From an uncultured Clostridia bacterium (lineage in GTDB: Bacteria; Bacillota; Clostridia; Oscillospirales; CAG-272), in NCBI GenBank assembly GCA_946618395.1, contig CAMOLD010000022.1, positions 1 through 14,704 of the forward strand: a stretch of DNA of 14,704 nucleotides. The letters are read 5' to 3'. Position 1 is the first letter of the stretch. Every line of letters starts with the position of its first letter. Below the pieces are notes generated by a model. That model ran no database searches, was not told where the DNA came from, and was given only the letters and a program-made list of their open reading frames with translations. Shown piece by piece: positions 7,759 to 14,446 of this stretch. The position numbers were made by a program, and so were the translations under genes.

Positions 7759-7778
7759 CGAAAAACCTCACTTTTTCG
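7759..7778 (-). promoter_or_regulatory. Hairpin presenting the only ribosome-site-like sequence of the permease gene
   Basis: On the minus strand CGAAAAA and TTTTTCG form a 7-bp stem around the loop GTGAGG, 7 nt before the permease ATG. GTGAGG is the only Shine-Dalgarno-like match, and in the unfolded RNA it is about 14 nt from the ATG. Folding would shorten the effective distance. This is a prediction from pairing only. Confidence 0.35.
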
Positions 7779-7791
7779 GGATCTGACATTT

Positions 7792-7828
7792 GAAACCGAC
7801 CAAAGGGCAAAGCCGTTTGGTCGGTTTC
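7792..7828 (-). terminator. Long stem-loop after the YugP-like gene (possible terminator or attenuator)
   Basis: GAAACCGACCAAA (7792-7804) pairs perfectly with TTTGGTCGGTTTC (7816-7828), and the loop can add three more pairs (GGC/GCC). It starts 15 nt after the stop of the minus-strand gene at 7844. On the minus strand only a short U-rich stretch follows; on the plus strand TGTTTT follows. Termination may therefore be partial, with some readthrough into the permease gene. Confidence 0.55.
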
Positions 7829-7843
7829 TGTTTTGCTATGATT

Positions 7844-8632
7844 TCAGTCGTTCGAGCCGGACTTTTGCTGCATTTTTGCAACAAGCTGCAAAGCTCTCAT
7901 AATCAGCTGCAACAGCTCCATAATGATATCGTTGATATACTGGATGTTATAGAGCTGGAAGAGCTCTTTCATCATTCCAATTTCTTCGTCGGTTGCCATA
8001 TCTTCTTGCTTCAAAATCTGGCAGGCTCTTTCCTGCGCTTTTTTCTCGGTTTTCAGCGTCAGGATGGAAAGGACGAAAGAAACGGAATAAATGGCAAGTC
8101 CCAAAAAGGCGGCTATCGTGGTGGCAACGCCGTTGAAGTTGAAGAAAATCAGGTCGATGAGAATGCCGATGGCAAGAATGGGAATGAACGCCAACGGGCC
8201 GAAATACATCAAGGGAGTTAAAGCAACTCTCGCCCGCATATCTTTGTCGCCTTCCTGATCCAGAACGGCAAGGGCGGATTTTTCGGCGCCCATGGCAAGG
8301 GAGGTAATGCTGTTTTTGTTGGTGGTCAGTCTTCTCAAACGCACCTTTTTGAAATAGTGCGAATAGCTGTTGCCAAACAACATGGAGCCAACCACCGAAA
8401 CTTTGATGTGTTGCAGACCGTGTTTATCCAAAATTCTTCTTGCGGCGTCTTTGCCGGAAAGATTGCGCGAGTTGACTCTGCGGTTAAATTCGAGATAGCG
8501 CACGAATAACCAAATAGAGATGCCAACCGAAATGACGGCGACAACGGCAATCAGGCAGGCGACAATAAACATTGCCCATTGGATTCCCGCCGAAACGCCC
8601 TGGAATTCTTCAATACCCTGTAATAATGGCAT
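7844..8632 (-). CDS. YugP-like membrane protein lacking the zinc-peptidase active site
   Basis: This 262-residue protein has membrane segments at about 17-45, 142-162 and 168-192, and a hydrophobic amphipathic C-terminus (234-252). The layout follows the YugP/Zn_peptidase_2 family. SGKDAARRILDKHGLQHIKV (59-78) matches the family's GxxxARxxLdxnGLxxVxV block. KKVRLRRLTTNKNSITSLA then matches the 'kvvrLS..vyn..S..A' block, and MRARVALTPL the 'lRsalvP' block. Where the family has HEVGHAIQ, this protein reads AEKSALAV (116-123), so both zinc-binding His are Ala. The usual later LPVEFDAS is TLKTEKKA, so the third ligand is probably gone too. I infer an inactive homologue with a structural or regulatory role. 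It has its own promoter and an AGGAG site before the ATG. Homology is from recalled family motifs, not an alignment. Confidence 0.7.
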   Translation of the reverse strand: MPLLQGIEEFQGVSAGIQWAMFIVACLIAVVAVISVGISIWLFVRYLEFNRRVNSRNLSGKDAARRILDKHGLQHIKVSVVGSMLFGNSYSHYFKKVRLRRLTTNKNSITSLAMGAEKSALAVLDQEGDKDMRARVALTPLMYFGPLAFIPILAIGILIDLIFFNFNGVATTIAAFLGLAIYSVSFVLSILTLKTEKKAQERACQILKQEDMATDEEIGMMKELFQLYNIQYINDIIMELLQLIMRALQLVAKMQQKSGSND

Positions 8633-8676
8633 TTTTGTAATCTCCTATTCTTATTTTTTTGCAGGATTGCAATTTC

Positions 8677-8704
8677 ATTATATCACAGATTCTTCCTTTT
8701 TCAA
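8677..8704 (-). promoter_or_regulatory. Predicted extended -10 promoter of the YugP-like gene
   Basis: On the minus strand TTGAAA (8699-8704), a 16-nt spacer and TATAAT (8677-8682) are seen, with TG one base before the -10 (TGATATAAT). The promoter sits in the last codons and stop of the upstream amidohydrolase gene, about 45 bp before the YugP-like ATG. Confidence 0.7.
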
Positions 8705-9529
8705 TACTTTTTTTGGAGATCCGTAAACTTTTTTTGCGTTTTCCGAAAGGATGGCGCGGCGATCTTCGTCGGTCAGGTCCAGCTCAAAAAAGAAGTCCAA
8801 TTCCTGCCTGTGGCTCCACATGGGGTAGTCGGTGCCGAACAGCACGCGGTCCACGCCGTATTTGCGAATCAAGTTTTCCACGCGCTCTTTTTTGTTTCCG
8901 CCCTTCATAAAGGGCATGGTGGAGGAGCAATCCACCCAAAGGTTGGGAATGCCGGCGAGCTTTTCCGCCGCTTCTTCCCAAATGGACCAGCCGCCAAAAT
9001 GCGCTCCCACAACGCGCAGGTGCGGAAATTTTTGCAAAACCGGCAACAGGCGGTTGGGGTTGGAGTAGTCGTAGCGGCTGTCGCCGGTGTGCATCAGAAT
9101 CGGCAAATCCAGCTTCTCGCAAAGCGCATAGGCGGGGAAGAAAAGCGGATCGTCAATGCGGTAACCCTGAATGTCGGGGTGGATTTTGATGCCGTGCAGA
9201 CCGAGGGCGGCAAGGTCGCGCACATCGGCGGCAATGTCCTCGGCGGCGGGATGAATGGTGCCAAGACCGATTAACTGTTCGGGGGCGGCGGCAACCGCCT
9301 CGGCAATAAAGCGGTTGATGCTGGCAACCTGCTTTGGCGTGGTTGCAACCGATTGAACAACAAACTTGTCCACGCCGCAGGCGGTTCCTGCGGCAATCAG
9401 GTCGGGAATGGTCCCGCGCCCGGCGGCAACGGTGCTGTAAAAAGCGTCGGTCCCTGCAACGGCACGCGCGGCAATTTTTTCGGGGTAGACGTGGCAATGC
9501 GCGTCCCAAATTTCAAAACCGTTGCGCAT
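8678..9529 (-). CDS. Metal-dependent amidohydrolase (amidohydrolase_2 family)
   Basis: This 283-residue TIM-barrel protein is of the amidohydrolase superfamily, PF04909 type, whose members hydrolyse or decarboxylate small organic acids and amides. The metal-site elements are in order. The HxH of DAHCHVYP is near the N-terminus (His11, His13). GIKIHPD follows in mid-barrel, then MHTGDSR, then GAHFGG, and the catalytic Asp is in LFGTDYPMW. The site looks intact. There is no signal peptide, so it is cytoplasmic. Its ATG overlaps the stop of the upstream fusion gene (TAATG), which implies translational coupling as the third gene of the T-box operon. The substrate is unknown; related proteins include aminocarboxymuconate-semialdehyde decarboxylase-like enzymes and many uncharacterised ones. 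The leucine T-box context hints at a role tied to branched-chain amino acid supply, but nothing in the protein proves that. Confidence 0.88.
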   Translation of the reverse strand: MRNGFEIWDAHCHVYPEKIAARAVAGTDAFYSTVAAGRGTIPDLIAAGTACGVDKFVVQSVATTPKQVASINRFIAEAVAAAPEQLIGLGTIHPAAEDIAADVRDLAALGLHGIKIHPDIQGYRIDDPLFFPAYALCEKLDLPILMHTGDSRYDYSNPNRLLPVLQKFPHLRVVGAHFGGWSIWEEAAEKLAGIPNLWVDCSSTMPFMKGGNKKERVENLIRKYGVDRVLFGTDYPMWSHRQELDFFFELDLTDEDRRAILSENAKKVYGSPKKVLKKEESVI

Positions 9530-12048
9530 TATGCCGTCACCACCTTGCCGGCTTTTTCCAGCCCGAGTTTTTTGATGGCGTTTTCGCGCATCTGATATTT
9601 GAGAATCTTTCCGGCGGCATTCATGGGGAAGGCGTCGGTAAACTCCACATATCGCGGCACTTTATGGCGCGCCATGCTTGCCGCAACAAATGCCTTCAGC
9701 TCCTCTTCGGTCATGGTTTCGCCCTCTTTGAGGATGACGCAAGCCATAATTTCCTCGCCGTATTGCTCGTCGGGAACACCGATGACCTGCACATCGCTGA
9801 CCTTTGGGTTGGTATAGATAAATTCTTCAATTTCTTTGGGATAAATGTTCTCGCCGCCGCGGATGATCATGTCTTTCAGGCGACCCGTGATGCGGAAATT
9901 GCCCTCCGGCGTGCGTGCGGCAAGGTCGCCGGTATGGAGCCAGCCGTCCTTGTCAATGGCGGCGGCAGTTGCCTCGGGCATTTTGTAGTAGCCCTTCATA
10001 ATGTTGTATCCGCGCGCAACAAACTCGCCGGGCACGTTATCCGGGCATTCCTCGCCGGTTTCGGGGTTGATGACCTTGCATTCAATCTCGGGCATTGGTC
10101 GGCCGACCGTTCCAACGCGGACTTCCAACGGGTCGTCGGTGGAGCTCATGGTGCAACCGGGGGACGCCTCGGTTTGACCGTAAACGATGGTAATTTCGGT
10201 CATGTGCATCTTTTCCACCACGTCGCGCATAGCGGAAATGGGGCAGGGACTGCCCGCCATGATGCCGGTGCGCATATAGGAAAAATCGGTTTTGGGGAAA
10301 TCCGGGTGGTTGAGAAGCGCGATGAACATAGTTGGAACGCCGTGGAAGGCGGTGATGTGTTCGTTATGGATGCAGGCGAGCGCCGGCTTGGGCGAGAAGT
10401 AGGGGAGCGGCAAAAGCGTTGCCCCGTGCGTCATGGAGGCGGTCATGGCAAGCACCATGCCAAAGCAATGGAACATGGGCACCTGAATCATCATGCGGTC
10501 GGCGGTGGAAAGATCCATCCGGTCGCCAATGCACTTGCCGTTGTTGACAATGTTGCGGTGGGTGAGCATAACGCCTTTGGGGAAGCCGGTGGTTCCCGAT
10601 GTGTATTGCATGTTGCAAACGTCGTCCGGGTCAACGGCGGCGGCCATGCGCAAAACTTCCTCCCGCGGGACTTCGCCGGAGCGGTCCCATGCCTCTTTCC
10701 AGGTCAAACAGCCTTTTTGCGAGAAACCGACGGTAATCACGTTCCGCAAAAAGGGAAGCCGCTTTGCGTGCAGCTGTTCGCCGGGCTTCAACTTTTCCAG
10801 CTCGGGGCAAAGCTCGGCAATAATTTTGCCGTAGTGCGTGTCCTTGGAGCCCTCGGTCATCACCAGGGTATGGGTGTCCGACTGGCGGAGCAGATATTCC
10901 GCCTCATGGATCTTATAGGCGGTGTTTACCGTGACCAGTACCGCGCCAAGCTTGACGGTTGCCCAAAATGCGATATACCATTGCGGAACGTTGGAAGCCC
11001 AAACAGCCACGTGCGATCCGGCTTTGACGCCCAGCGCGATCAGCGAGCGGGCAAAAGTGTTCACGTCTTTGCGGAACTCCTCATAGGTGCGGGTGTAATC
11101 CAGCGTGGTGTATTTGAAGGCATACTGGTCGGGAAAATGCTCCACCATTTGGTCCAGAACGTCCGAGAATGTTGCGTCAATCAGCAAATCCTTTTTCCAA
11201 ATAAAGTTGCCGGTGTGCGCGCGGTTCCAATAAAGCGTGCGTTCGCGGCGGGAAGGGTCGCCGAATTGCTTCATATAGTTTGCAAACTGGGAAAGCACAA
11301 TTTCGGCGTCATCCAGCTCGGGGCACCAGGAGGGGTCCCACACCAGCGAGATAAAGCCGTCGTAGTTGACCGAGCGCAAAGCGCGCATAACCTCGCCAAT
11401 GTTGATTTCTCCCTCGCCCAGCAGGCAGTATTCCACCCCGTCCGGCGTCTTTTTTGCGTCGTTCAGGTGGACATGGCGCACGTAAGCGCCCAAATTTTTA
11501 ATAATTTCTCCGGCGCTTTCGCCGCCGCCGAACCAAGCCGCGCAAACCTGCCAAACGGCGCCGAGATAATCGCTGGCAAACCTGCCAAGGAACTCGCTCA
11601 ACCGGTCGGTGCGGGCAAAAAGCCCTTCGGTGCCAATCAGGAAGAGGACGCCGGCGCTTTCGGCTTCGGGCAGGAGTTTTGCAACCAGCGCGGCGGTTTT
11701 TTCAACGGCTTTTTCGGGGGTTTGGGAGGCGTTTGCGTGCAGGCGGATTGCCTTGATGTGGAACAGGGAGGCAATGTGCAGGCATTCGCGAATTTCGCGT
11801 TCGGCAACTGTTTCGTCACCTGCAATATCGGCAAGAACGTCCACCGCGGGAATGGAGAGCTTTTTTTCGCGCAGGAGGCGCAGCGTTGCCGGAGCGGTTG
11901 CATCGCGCAGGGGGCTTTTGGGGTCGGAGAACAAATTGCCGTGAATGTTGTGCAATTCAATTCCGTCCAGCTTCAAATCCTCGGCAAGATTGCAAAATTC
12001 CGCAAAGCCGGATTGGTGCCAGCCCTTTGTGGAAAAGGAAAGTTTCAT
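9529..12048 (-). CDS. Fusion: sugar-isomerase-like TIM barrel + AMP-forming acyl-CoA synthetase
   Basis: This 839-residue protein has two parts. Residues 1 to about 262 resemble the xylose isomerase-like TIM barrel (sugar phosphate isomerase/epimerase, PF01261), with GIELH, RHVHLND (191-197), the GEGEI block and a YDGFISLVW end. Several usual metal ligands look replaced: the barrel Asp of the WD(x)HH block is Gln167, with the His lost (VCAAW), and the Glu of SLEW is Val236. Residues about 275-839 form a complete ANL-family adenylating enzyme. The ATP loop YTSGTTGFPKG is at 482-492, YGQTE at 623-627, HTGD at 705-708, GRLKD at 722-726, and the C-terminal catalytic Lys814 is in AAGKILK. It should activate a carboxylic acid to its acyl-CoA; the acid is unknown. 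The ATG overlaps the preceding stop (ATGA), so it is coupled to the LeuA-like gene. The linker is continuous, with no frameshift. Confidence 0.9.
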   Translation of the reverse strand: MKLSFSTKGWHQSGFAEFCNLAEDLKLDGIELHNIHGNLFSDPKSPLRDATAPATLRLLREKKLSIPAVDVLADIAGDETVAEREIRECLHIASLFHIKAIRLHANASQTPEKAVEKTAALVAKLLPEAESAGVLFLIGTEGLFARTDRLSEFLGRFASDYLGAVWQVCAAWFGGGESAGEIIKNLGAYVRHVHLNDAKKTPDGVEYCLLGEGEINIGEVMRALRSVNYDGFISLVWDPSWCPELDDAEIVLSQFANYMKQFGDPSRRERTLYWNRAHTGNFIWKKDLLIDATFSDVLDQMVEHFPDQYAFKYTTLDYTRTYEEFRKDVNTFARSLIALGVKAGSHVAVWASNVPQWYIAFWATVKLGAVLVTVNTAYKIHEAEYLLRQSDTHTLVMTEGSKDTHYGKIIAELCPELEKLKPGEQLHAKRLPFLRNVITVGFSQKGCLTWKEAWDRSGEVPREEVLRMAAAVDPDDVCNMQYTSGTTGFPKGVMLTHRNIVNNGKCIGDRMDLSTADRMMIQVPMFHCFGMVLAMTASMTHGATLLPLPYFSPKPALACIHNEHITAFHGVPTMFIALLNHPDFPKTDFSYMRTGIMAGSPCPISAMRDVVEKMHMTEITIVYGQTEASPGCTMSSTDDPLEVRVGTVGRPMPEIECKVINPETGEECPDNVPGEFVARGYNIMKGYYKMPEATAAAIDKDGWLHTGDLAARTPEGNFRITGRLKDMIIRGGENIYPKEIEEFIYTNPKVSDVQVIGVPDEQYGEEIMACVILKEGETMTEEELKAFVAASMARHKVPRYVEFTDAFPMNAAGKILKYQMRENAIKKLGLEKAGKVVTA

Positions 12049-13421
12049 GCCTCTGCCTCCTCATAAATCATTTTGTTCAGCGCGGACAGGTATGCGCGAA
12101 TTGCGGCACCGATGATATCTGTGGAAATACCGTTTCCGGCGTAAAGGCGTCCCTCGGAGCGCAAACGAACCAATGCCGAGCCAAGCGCTTCGCGCCCCTC
12201 GGTAACCGATTGAATTTGAAAATCATCCAGCTCGTAGTGGTGTCCAACAATCTGCTCAATGGCGTTGAACGCCGAGGCAACGGGACCATCCCCCATGCTG
12301 ATGCCGGAAAGCTGTTTTCCGTCCTTCAAAAGGGTGATTTGCGCGCTGGTGGTGATGATATTTCCGCTGTTGACCACATAATTGACCAGCTGATAGGTTT
12401 GCGGAACCTGCAACGCCGTGCTGGCAACAATGGCGTCCAGCTCGCGTGCGCCAACCTGCTTTTTGGCGGCGGTGCGGCAAAATTCTTCATAGACCTTTTT
12501 CTGGTCCTCTTCCGAAAGGTCGTAGCCCAGCCGCGTCACGGCGGCAATCACGTCTTGCAGAGAGTCCTTTTCGCTCAAAATCAAATCCTCGTTTGGTTGG
12601 GGCAGGGCGGGAATTTCCTTTGCCGTTTGGCTGATGCGGCGAATCTGTTTTGCCGTGCGTTGCAGCTCGGTAATGCAAATGCGCGCTTCCATGCCGTAGC
12701 GGTTTCCGCAGGCGCGCAAAACCTCGGCAAAGGAGTCCAGCGGAACGGTCGAGCCGTCCACGTCGGTTTTCACGGCGCTTGCGCCGCGGCGGATGGCCAT
12801 GAGCGCTTCGGCGGCGGCAAGGCCGGTGCGGTTGGAGCAAAGAACACCAACGGGAACGCCGGCGGCCTCAATCATCGGGGCGGCAAACGCGGCAAACTCG
12901 TCGGGCAGGGTTTCGGCGGCACTATCGCAAATGGTAACGCTTGTTGCGCCGGCTTCCACGGCGGCGCGAACGGCACTGTTCAAAAAGTCTGGCTCGGCGC
13001 GGGTGGCGTCCAGGGCGCAGAATTCCACGTCGGCAACCGATTTTTTCGCGGTGGAAACGCAGGCGGCAATCCATTCCAGCATTTTTTGCGGCTTGCGGTG
13101 CGCCAGATATTCCATGCCAACGGGGGAGACCGGAACTTCCACCCGAATGCGCGGACGGGCGGCCGAGGAAAGCGCAAGAATGGCGTTTTGCAGGCTTTCT
13201 TCGCTGCTGCCAACGGCAACCGAGAGCGCCGCGGTTTTCACAAAGGAAGCCACGGTGCGAATCAGGAGCATATCGGCGCGAACGTTGGCAATTTCGGGCA
13301 GTTCAACGGCGTCAACGCGCAGTCGCTCCAAATGGCGCGCAATTTCGGTCTTTTCTTTAAAGCTGAAGGCGCTGCCCTCGCGGCAGAGCGTTCGGTCGGC
13401 AATTTGAATGGTTTTGGACAT
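12045..13421 (-). CDS. 2-Isopropylmalate synthase-like protein, catalytic site lost, leucine regulatory domain kept
   Basis: This 458-residue protein starts at the ATG at 13421, behind AAGGAGG at 9 nt spacing. Residues 1 to about 260 follow the HMGL/LeuA barrel, for example DATRAEPDFLNSAVRAAVEA where LeuA has EDATRSDPDFL. The catalytic positions differ. DTTLRDGEQ is DRTLCREGSA (9-18), the Glu before DATR is Leu137, and the metal motif HCHND is LCSNR (194-198). GIGERAGN is replaced by VDGSTVPL. A linker (LGYDLSEED) and a full LeuA allosteric domain (about 340-455, with GDGPVASAFNAIEQIVG and the ALVRLRSEGRLYAGNGISTD region) follow. In LeuA that domain binds leucine. I infer a non-catalytic leucine-sensing partner. 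Alternatively it could be a metal-free enzyme of changed chemistry. It is the first gene after a leucine-type T-box. Confidence 0.88.
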   Translation of the reverse strand: MSKTIQIADRTLCREGSAFSFKEKTEIARHLERLRVDAVELPEIANVRADMLLIRTVASFVKTAALSVAVGSSEESLQNAILALSSAARPRIRVEVPVSPVGMEYLAHRKPQKMLEWIAACVSTAKKSVADVEFCALDATRAEPDFLNSAVRAAVEAGATSVTICDSAAETLPDEFAAFAAPMIEAAGVPVGVLCSNRTGLAAAEALMAIRRGASAVKTDVDGSTVPLDSFAEVLRACGNRYGMEARICITELQRTAKQIRRISQTAKEIPALPQPNEDLILSEKDSLQDVIAAVTRLGYDLSEEDQKKVYEEFCRTAAKKQVGARELDAIVASTALQVPQTYQLVNYVVNSGNIITTSAQITLLKDGKQLSGISMGDGPVASAFNAIEQIVGHHYELDDFQIQSVTEGREALGSALVRLRSEGRLYAGNGISTDIIGAAIRAYLSALNKMIYEEAEA

Positions 13422-13455
13422 GGAAAAAATCCTCCTTAAAATGAAAACAAAAATC

Positions 13456-13494
13456 AAAAAAGCCCCGAAACCAATGTTCTCATTGGTTTCAGGG
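13456..13494 (-). terminator. T-box leader terminator
   Basis: CCCTGAAACCAATG (13481-13494) pairs with CATTGGTTTCGGGG (13463-13476) around the loop AGAA, with one G-U pair, and is followed by C and six T. It ends about 20 nt before the ribosome site of the LeuA-like gene. Confidence 0.93.
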
Positions 13495-13755
13495 ACGAAA
13501 CAATCGTTCGCGGTACCACCCTGTTTACCGCCGCGGGGGCGGTCAACTCAACGGGCTCGAAAAAAGCCCTTTGCCAAGGTAACGGGGCAAGCCGGAATTT
13601 CTTACTTGCAAAACTGCGTTGGGAAATTCTGCTCCGGAATGAGACTTCCTGCGTCCACCGTGCCGTTTTGCACCAACCAACGGCTCTCTGCAAGCGGATG
13701 TTGACGGGGGAATAATTCCATCAAAGCATTTGCATATCAAAAAATAAGATAAAGT
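13456..13755 (-). promoter_or_regulatory. T-box riboswitch leader, probable tRNA-Leu (specifier CTC)
   Basis: The leader lies between the promoter and the LeuA-like gene and fills the 382-bp gap before bioY. The hallmark T-box AGGGTGGTACCGCG is at 13509-13522 (minus strand). Its UGGU complements an ACCA tRNA end, which fits tRNA-Leu with discriminator A. Stem I features are AGAGAGCCG near 13689-13681 and GGTTGGTGCAAAACGG after it. The specifier stretch GAAGTCTCATTCCGGAG places CTC (Leu) at 13641-13643, followed by A and then CCGGAG as in other T-boxes. TCA (Ser) or TTC (Phe) in neighbouring registers fit less well. AGGG of the T-box can pair with CCCT at 13491-13494 to form the antiterminator, in competition with the terminator. 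Uncharged tRNA-Leu would therefore switch the operon on. Confidence 0.93.
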
Positions 13756-13756
13756 G

Positions 13757-13785
13757 ATTTTATCACAACTTATAAAATTTGTCAA
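13757..13785 (-). promoter_or_regulatory. Sigma-A promoter of the T-box operon
   Basis: On the minus strand a perfect TTGACA (13780-13785), a 17-nt spacer and TAAAAT (13757-13762) are seen, with TG one base before the -10. It starts 18 bp downstream of the bioY stop. No terminator separates bioY from it, so bioY transcripts may also run into the T-box leader. Confidence 0.85.
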
Positions 13786-13803
13786 GCGGTTTTGCAAAAA
13801 TTT

Positions 13804-14364
13804 TTATTCCTTCCCGAAAGCGCGCAAAAAGGGGAGACGGCGGCGAAGCAAAAACGCCAGCGCAAACGCCGAAAAAATCGAGAGCAAATCCTTTGGCAAA
13901 AAGGGGAGCGAGGCGCCGGAAACTGCAACCCAAAATTGCAGTTTGCTCACACCTGTTAGCTGTAAAACCCCAAAAAGATGACAAATCAGAAGCCCGCCAA
14001 CACCCAAAAGAATGCCGAAAACCCGGCGGTGCCAGGGGCGGCGGAAGCAGACGGCAAGCCCGCAACAAGCCGCCAGCGGCAAAAAGCCGAAGAGAAAACC
14101 GCCGGTGGGACCAATCAGGCGTTGAAAGCCCCCTTGAAAGCCGGCAAAAACGGGAAGCCCGACCGCTCCCAAAAACAGGTAGAGTCCAACCGAGCACAGG
14201 CCCATTTTCCAGCCCAAAAGAAAACCGCAAAAAGCAACGGCAAAGGTCTGCAAGGTTACGGGAACGCCTAAAAAGGAGAAGGGGATAGGAATGAGCGTCA
14301 GGGCGGCAATCAGCGCCGCGAAGAGCGCCGGAATGGTCAAATAAATGGCTTTGAACTTTCGCAT
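13804..14364 (-). CDS. bioY: Biotin transporter substrate-binding component BioY
   Basis: This 186-residue hydrophobic protein has about six membrane segments. The BioY hallmark GVPVTLQTFAVAFCG is near the N-terminus, followed by the YLFLGAVGLPVFAGFQGG and IGPTGGFLFGF blocks that form the biotin pocket. BioY is the S component of ECF-type transporters; it takes up biotin with a shared EcfAAT module that is not in this window. The ATG at 14364 follows AGGGGGGAG closely. The frame stays open 17 codons further upstream, but only from a TTG without a ribosome site that lies inside the promoter-leader region. It has its own promoter, and the leucine T-box operon lies directly downstream in the same direction. 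Confidence 0.95.
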   Translation of the reverse strand: MRKFKAIYLTIPALFAALIAALTLIPIPFSFLGVPVTLQTFAVAFCGFLLGWKMGLCSVGLYLFLGAVGLPVFAGFQGGFQRLIGPTGGFLFGFLPLAACCGLAVCFRRPWHRRVFGILLGVGGLLICHLFGVLQLTGVSKLQFWVAVSGASLPFLPKDLLSIFSAFALAFLLRRRLPFLRAFGKE

Positions 14365-14391
14365 CTTCTCCCCCCTTGGCGCAATTTGCAA

Positions 14392-14407
14392 AAATTTTGC
14401 AAAATTT
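14392..14407. promoter_or_regulatory. 16-bp perfect palindrome in the bioY leader, possible operator
   Basis: AAATTTTGCAAAATTT is its own reverse complement and sits just downstream of the predicted bioY start of transcription, flanked by further TTTGCAA words (near 14385 and 14410). The position suits a repressor site. It does not look like the BirA operator I know (GTTAAC half-sites), and AT-rich spacers here often contain TTGCAAAA, so chance is a real alternative. Confidence 0.35.
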
Positions 14408-14418
14408 CTTTGCAATTT

Positions 14419-14446
14419 ATTTTAGCCAAAATTCCCAAAAAGTCAA
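14419..14446 (-). promoter_or_regulatory. Predicted sigma-A promoter of bioY
   Basis: On the minus strand TTGACT (14441-14446), a 16-nt spacer and TAAAAT (14419-14424) lie about 55 bp before the bioY ATG. The 14 bp spanning the -35 and the sequence upstream of it are repeated at the T-box promoter. Confidence 0.7.

Noticed and set aside
9334..12066. A 910-codon open frame on the plus strand across the synthetase fusion.
   Set aside because: It is antisense to a gene with full catalytic motifs, has no recognisable domain, and arises from the third-base GC bias of the real gene. The same applies to long antisense frames at 75-1274, 1220-2635, 3411-4235, 4207-5295 and 11886-13439.
12045..13421. 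Authentic leuA (2-isopropylmalate synthase).
   Set aside because: The T-box and regulatory domain suggest it, but the metal motif HxHND and the RDGEQ region are missing, so the gene symbol is withheld.
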